Positions 6,440 through 8,146 of a DNA stretch of 8,146 nt are shown piece after piece (within the stretch, counting starts at the first letter, position 1; each line of letters starts with the position of its first letter). The notes beneath the pieces were generated by a model that made no database searches, was not told the DNA's origin, and saw only the letters and a list, made by a program, of their open reading frames with translations. A program made the translations under genes and the position numbers. Origin of the DNA: a bacterium (GTDB lineage: Bacteria; DRYD01; JALUEN01); NCBI GenBank assembly GCA_027052755.1, contig JALUEN010000225.1, positions 1 through 8,146 of the forward strand, given 5' to 3'.

Positions 6440-6854
6440 CCTTATCCCTCCTATCCTCATGAGAGTTATCTATTCTGTCCTTGGAGCTCTCAGTATTCTC
6501 AGAGCTCTCAGATATCTCACTTTGAGCCTCAGGTTCCTCTAATAGCTTCAGCAAACGTTCTACCTTATCTCTATCAGCTAAGAGGTAAGCTATTTTCATA
6601 TATGGCGTAGTATCAAAAGCGACTCCTACAAGTGGCTCAAAAGCTATCATAGCTTGTGATAAGACGAATGATAGCGGTTTAGATGCCTCAAGTGCGAAGA
6701 GTACTATTGTATCCATAGAGCTTCTCCTAAGCGAGGTAGCTAGTTTCACCAGATCATCCTCAGAAAGTTCCCTAAAGCTCTGCTGAGCCCGTAAATCGCT
6801 TGTTCCTTCTCCCTCACTCCAGAGGTCCTTAAACAGTTTATGAAGGAAATTCAT
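6417..6854 (-). CDS. Small protein of unknown function between frr and hpf
   Basis: A 145-aa protein I cannot name. Residues about 28-107 form a compact, mostly helical core: a charged helix (E-L-S-E-D-D-L-V-K-L-A), then a hydrophobic block F-A-L-E-A-S-K-P-L-S-F-V-L-S-Q (53-67), then L-L-A-D-R-D-K-V-E-R-L-L. I recall small bacterial hypothetical proteins with the same pattern (a FLE..PL.F..SQ block then LL.DR..VE.L), but could not check this. From about 108 the tail is rich in Glu, Asp and Ser and looks disordered. No signal peptide is seen, and the hydrophobic block is interrupted by charged and polar residues, so it is more likely buried or membrane-associated than spanning. The ATG at 6852-6854 has only a weak local site; AAGGAG after the frr stop is 20 bases away. 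It overlaps hpf by 23 bases. Confidence 0.8.
   Translation of the reverse strand: MNFLHKLFKDLWSEGEGTSDLRAQQSFRELSEDDLVKLATSLRRSSMDTIVLFALEASKPLSFVLSQAMIAFEPLVGVAFDTTPYMKIAYLLADRDKVERLLKLLEEPEAQSEISESSENTESSKDRIDNSHEDRRDKDESRVQG
6446..6452 (-). promoter_or_regulatory. Ribosome binding site that sets the hpf start
   Basis: AGGAGGG on the minus strand, six bases before the ATG at 6437-6439. It lies inside the last codons of the upstream 145-aa gene and rules against the earlier in-frame ATG at 6458-6460. Confidence 0.7.
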
Positions 6855-6867
6855 AGCTCTTATCTAC

Positions 6868-6880
6868 AAGGATACTCCTT
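6868..6880 (-). other. Small inverted repeat holding an AAGGAG site between frr and the 145-aa gene
   Basis: AAGGA (6868-6872) and TCCTT (6876-6880) form a 5-bp stem with a 3-base loop directly after the frr stop. On the mRNA the first arm is the AAGGAG Shine-Dalgarno-like sequence. It is short and could be chance. Confidence 0.3.
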
Positions 6881-7450
6881 TTAAACGCTAAGTATTTCCT
6901 TCTCTTTCTCCTTAAATATCTCCTCCACTTTCGCCAGGTAGTTCTTTACCTGTTTCTCTATCTCCTTCTGATATCTCTCGCTCTCATCTTCAGAAATCAG
7001 TTTATCCTCCTTCTCCAGTTTCCTTATAGCCTCTATTGCATCTCTCCTAGCCTGTCTGATAGATATTCGCACTTCTTCTGCTTTCTTAGAAGCTAGCTTA
7101 ACTAACTCCCTTCTCCTCTCCTCAGTTGGTTTAGGTATAATCAGTCTGATTATATTACCGTCCACGTTAGGTGTGATGCCTAAAGGTGATGTCTGTATCG
7201 CCCGTTCTATAGCTTTAGTAGCGCTCTTATCATAAGGCTGTATCACTATCATCCTAGGATCTGGTACAGAGATAGAAGCTATCTGTTTAAGTGGCACGGT
7301 TGCTCCGTAGTACTCCACTTTGATATCCTCAACTAGCGCAGGTGAAGCTTTCCCTGTTTTAAAAGCGTTGTACTCCTTAACCAGGTATTTGATAGCGTTG
7401 TCCATCCTCTCTTTAAGTTCATCCATGATCTCCTTGACCTCTGGTATCAT
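6881..7450 (-). CDS. frr: Ribosome recycling factor
   Basis: With EF-G it splits the post-termination ribosome and frees the subunits. The 189-aa product from the second ATG matches the family length (about 185). It shows the whole RRF layout: a helical arm with F-K-T-G-K-A-S-P-A-L-V, the small beta domain with Y-Y-G-A-T-V-P-L-K-Q-I-A, I-Q-P-Y-D-K and G-I-T-P-N-V-D-G-N-I-I-R-L, then P-T-E-E-R-R-R-E-L-V and the basic S-I-R-Q-A-R-R-D-A segment that contacts the ribosome, ending in a charged helix. Start: AAGGAGG at 7458-7464 is seven bases from ATG 7448-7450 and four from ATG 7451-7453, so the inner ATG is preferred. It heads the minus-strand run. It lacks its common neighbours (pyrH, tsf, uppS) on the downstream side and is preceded by flotillin. 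Confidence 0.97.
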   Translation of the reverse strand: MIPEVKEIMDELKERMDNAIKYLVKEYNAFKTGKASPALVEDIKVEYYGATVPLKQIASISVPDPRMIVIQPYDKSATKAIERAIQTSPLGITPNVDGNIIRLIIPKPTEERRRELVKLASKKAEEVRISIRQARRDAIEAIRKLEKEDKLISEDESERYQKEIEKQVKNYLAKVEEIFKEKEKEILSV

Positions 7451-7453
7451 CAT

Positions 7454-7509
7454 CCCACCTCCTTAAGAATTCCCTTCTATAAACCTGGGTTTTAACCTTT
7501 AGGAAATAG
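7454..7509 (-). promoter_or_regulatory. Likely promoter region of the frr operon
   Basis: A terminator closes the flotillin transcript at about 7508, so the frr run needs its own promoter in these 56 bp. On the minus strand the candidates are GGTTAAAACCCAGG followed by TTTATAG; the -10-like TATAGA has no good -35 at 16-18 bases. The plus-strand string CCTGGGTTTTAACC (7484-7497), with GGTT/AACC symmetry, resembles CCTGGTTTTAA in the ygiQ-pyk region. The location is well supported; the exact boxes are not. Confidence 0.4.
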
Positions 7510-7535
7510 AAAAAGGGGAAGAGGAGATCTTCCCC
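7508..7535 (-). terminator. Rho-independent terminator of the flotillin gene
   Basis: On the minus strand GGGGAAGA (7535-7528) and TCTTCCCC (7522-7515) form a perfect 8-bp stem with a 5-base loop, followed at once by TTTTT (7514-7510), then C and T. It begins 20 bases after the flotillin stop codon. The opposite strand has no comparable T run, so it acts in the minus direction. Confidence 0.85.
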
Positions 7536-7554
7536 CTTCCCCCTACTTAAGAAC

Positions 7555-8146
7555 CTACTTTCTCTGAGTAGAGGTAGTGGTTGGTATGCTCTTAAGAATC
7601 TCGGTTACGTCAACACCGCTTAGTTGTTTAATCAGCTCTGGTAGTGTCGCCACGGTTGAAGCCACGTCTCTAGCTAGCTTAGATGGGCCAGCTCCATCAC
7701 CGCTAACCATGATGATCTTATCAATCTTGGTGAGAGGATCAGACATAGCCTTAGCGATCTCTGGCATCTTGTTGACGATGATATCAACAATTGCAGCCTG
7801 GTTATACTGTTTCCAAGCTTGAGCTTTGTTCATCATCGCTTTCGCCTCAGCTAGTCCCTTAGCCTCTATTACCTCAGCTTCTGCCATACCTTTAGCTTTA
7901 GATGCCTCAGCTTCTGCTAATCCCCTAGCCTTCTCTATCTCAGCCTCAGCGATACCTTGGAGCCTGATCTTCTCGGCTTGAGCTTGAGCAATAGCTATCT
8001 GTCTAGCTCGCTCAGCTTCAGCCATCTGCTCTATCTTGTACCTCTCAGCTTCAGCTGGCTTCTTAACGTTAGCCTCAAGCTCTCTCTCCTTCCTCTCAAT
8101 CTCTAACTGCCGACGTTCAATGAGCGTCTGTTTCTCATTGATGGAG
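7555..8146 (-). CDS. Flotillin family protein, C-terminal part (5' end beyond the window)
   Basis: The open frame runs in from the right edge (first full codon at 8143-8145) and stops at 7555-7557, giving 196 residues. The order matches the C-terminal half of bacterial flotillins (FloT/YuaG type): a charged helix with L-E-A-N-V-K-K-P-A-E-A-E-R-Y, a long Ala/Glu-rich coiled coil, then A-W-K-Q-Y-N-Q-A-A-I-V-D, P-E-I-A-K-A-M-S-D-P-L-T-K-I-D-K-I, S-G-D-G, and an end segment with L-P-E-L-I-K-Q-L-S-G-V-D-V-T-E-I-L. Flotillins are membrane-attached scaffolds of ordered lipid domains; the N-terminal membrane hairpin and SPFH domain are outside the window. An ATG at 8023-8025 is internal, since homology continues above it. 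A terminator follows, separating it from frr. Confidence 0.9.
   Translation of the reverse strand, partial: SINEKQTLIERRQLEIERKERELEANVKKPAEAERYKIEQMAEAERARQIAIAQAQAEKIRLQGIAEAEIEKARGLAEAEASKAKGMAEAEVIEAKGLAEAKAMMNKAQAWKQYNQAAIVDIIVNKMPEIAKAMSDPLTKIDKIIMVSGDGAGPSKLARDVASTVATLPELIKQLSGVDVTEILKSIPTTTSTQRK
7825..7956 (-). repeat. Four 11-residue (33-base) repeats in the flotillin coiled coil
   Basis: Four consecutive units of 11 residues, each beginning G-[ILM]-A-E-A and ending in Arg or Lys: GIAEAEIEKAR, GLAEAEASKAK, GMAEAEVIEAK and the degraded GLAEAKAMMNK. Two looser units precede them. This is the EA-repeat region of flotillins, here with an exact hendecad period, which suits a right-handed or straight coiled coil. 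Confidence 0.75.

Noticed and set aside
6437..6460. Earlier ATG (6458-6460) as the hpf start
   Set aside because: The ribosome binding site AGGAGGG would fall inside the gene, and the added seven residues are not part of the family N-terminus.
7577..7822. Plus-strand open frame of 81 codons
   Set aside because: It is antisense to the conserved C-terminal part of flotillin; its hydrophobic look comes from complementing that sequence.
8023..8025. ATG as the start of a short 156-aa protein
   Set aside because: The frame stays open to the right edge and the 40 residues above it match the flotillin coiled-coil region, so this Met is internal.
1..8146. CRISPR array, insertion sequence, tRNA, rRNA or defence cluster
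   Set aside because: No spaced direct repeats, transposase motifs, terminal inverted repeats or cloverleaf-like stretches were seen; gaps between genes are too short to hide an RNA operon.

Overview
The window reads as chromosomal DNA from a bacterium, probably a thermophile. The bacterial markers are a ribosome recycling factor, a long-form hibernation factor, an alanine racemase and strong Shine-Dalgarno sites of the GGAGG type. The thermophile guess is inference: Arg is almost always AGG/AGA, ATA (Ile) codons are common, CGN codons are scarce and the proteins are rich in Lys, Glu and Arg. GC looks to be near the low-to-mid 40s per cent by eye. I cannot name the phylum. All genes are packed closely and there is no mobile element, CRISPR array, tRNA or rRNA.

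Layout. On the minus strand at the left edge is a ygiQ-type radical SAM gene (15-1859). Its last codons contain the ribosome binding site and ATG of a further minus-strand gene that runs off the left edge and begins like a family 2 glycosyltransferase. A 146-bp divergent intergenic region separates ygiQ from pyruvate kinase (plus strand, 2006-3430), the only plus-strand gene. pyk converges, with 22 bp between the stop codons, on a five-gene minus-strand run. In transcription order this run is frr (ribosome recycling factor), a 145-aa conserved-looking small protein, hpf (long-form ribosome hibernation factor), a membrane-anchored TolB-like propeller protein, and alr (alanine racemase). At the right edge is the 3' part of a flotillin gene, closed by a clear Rho-independent terminator just before frr.

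How the genes fit together. The frr-orf145-hpf part puts a factor that splits post-termination ribosomes next to one that packs idle ribosomes into dimers, with an unnamed small protein between them and translationally overlapped with hpf. This is the most suggestive functional context in the window. The operon continues into an anchored extracytoplasmic protein and into peptidoglycan precursor supply (alr), and the adjacent flotillin is also a membrane protein, but any link among these is only inferred.

Main oddities. The propeller gene seems to start at a non-canonical ATA codon 8 nt behind a perfect AGGAGGG site; the only ATG nearby is further in, would remove a clear transmembrane anchor, has no ribosome binding site and lies inside a perfect 12-bp hairpin. 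The pyruvate kinase carries the residue set of potassium-independent enzymes. The alanine racemase is divergent at several normally fixed positions. I did not see a wholly new multi-gene system such as a defence island.
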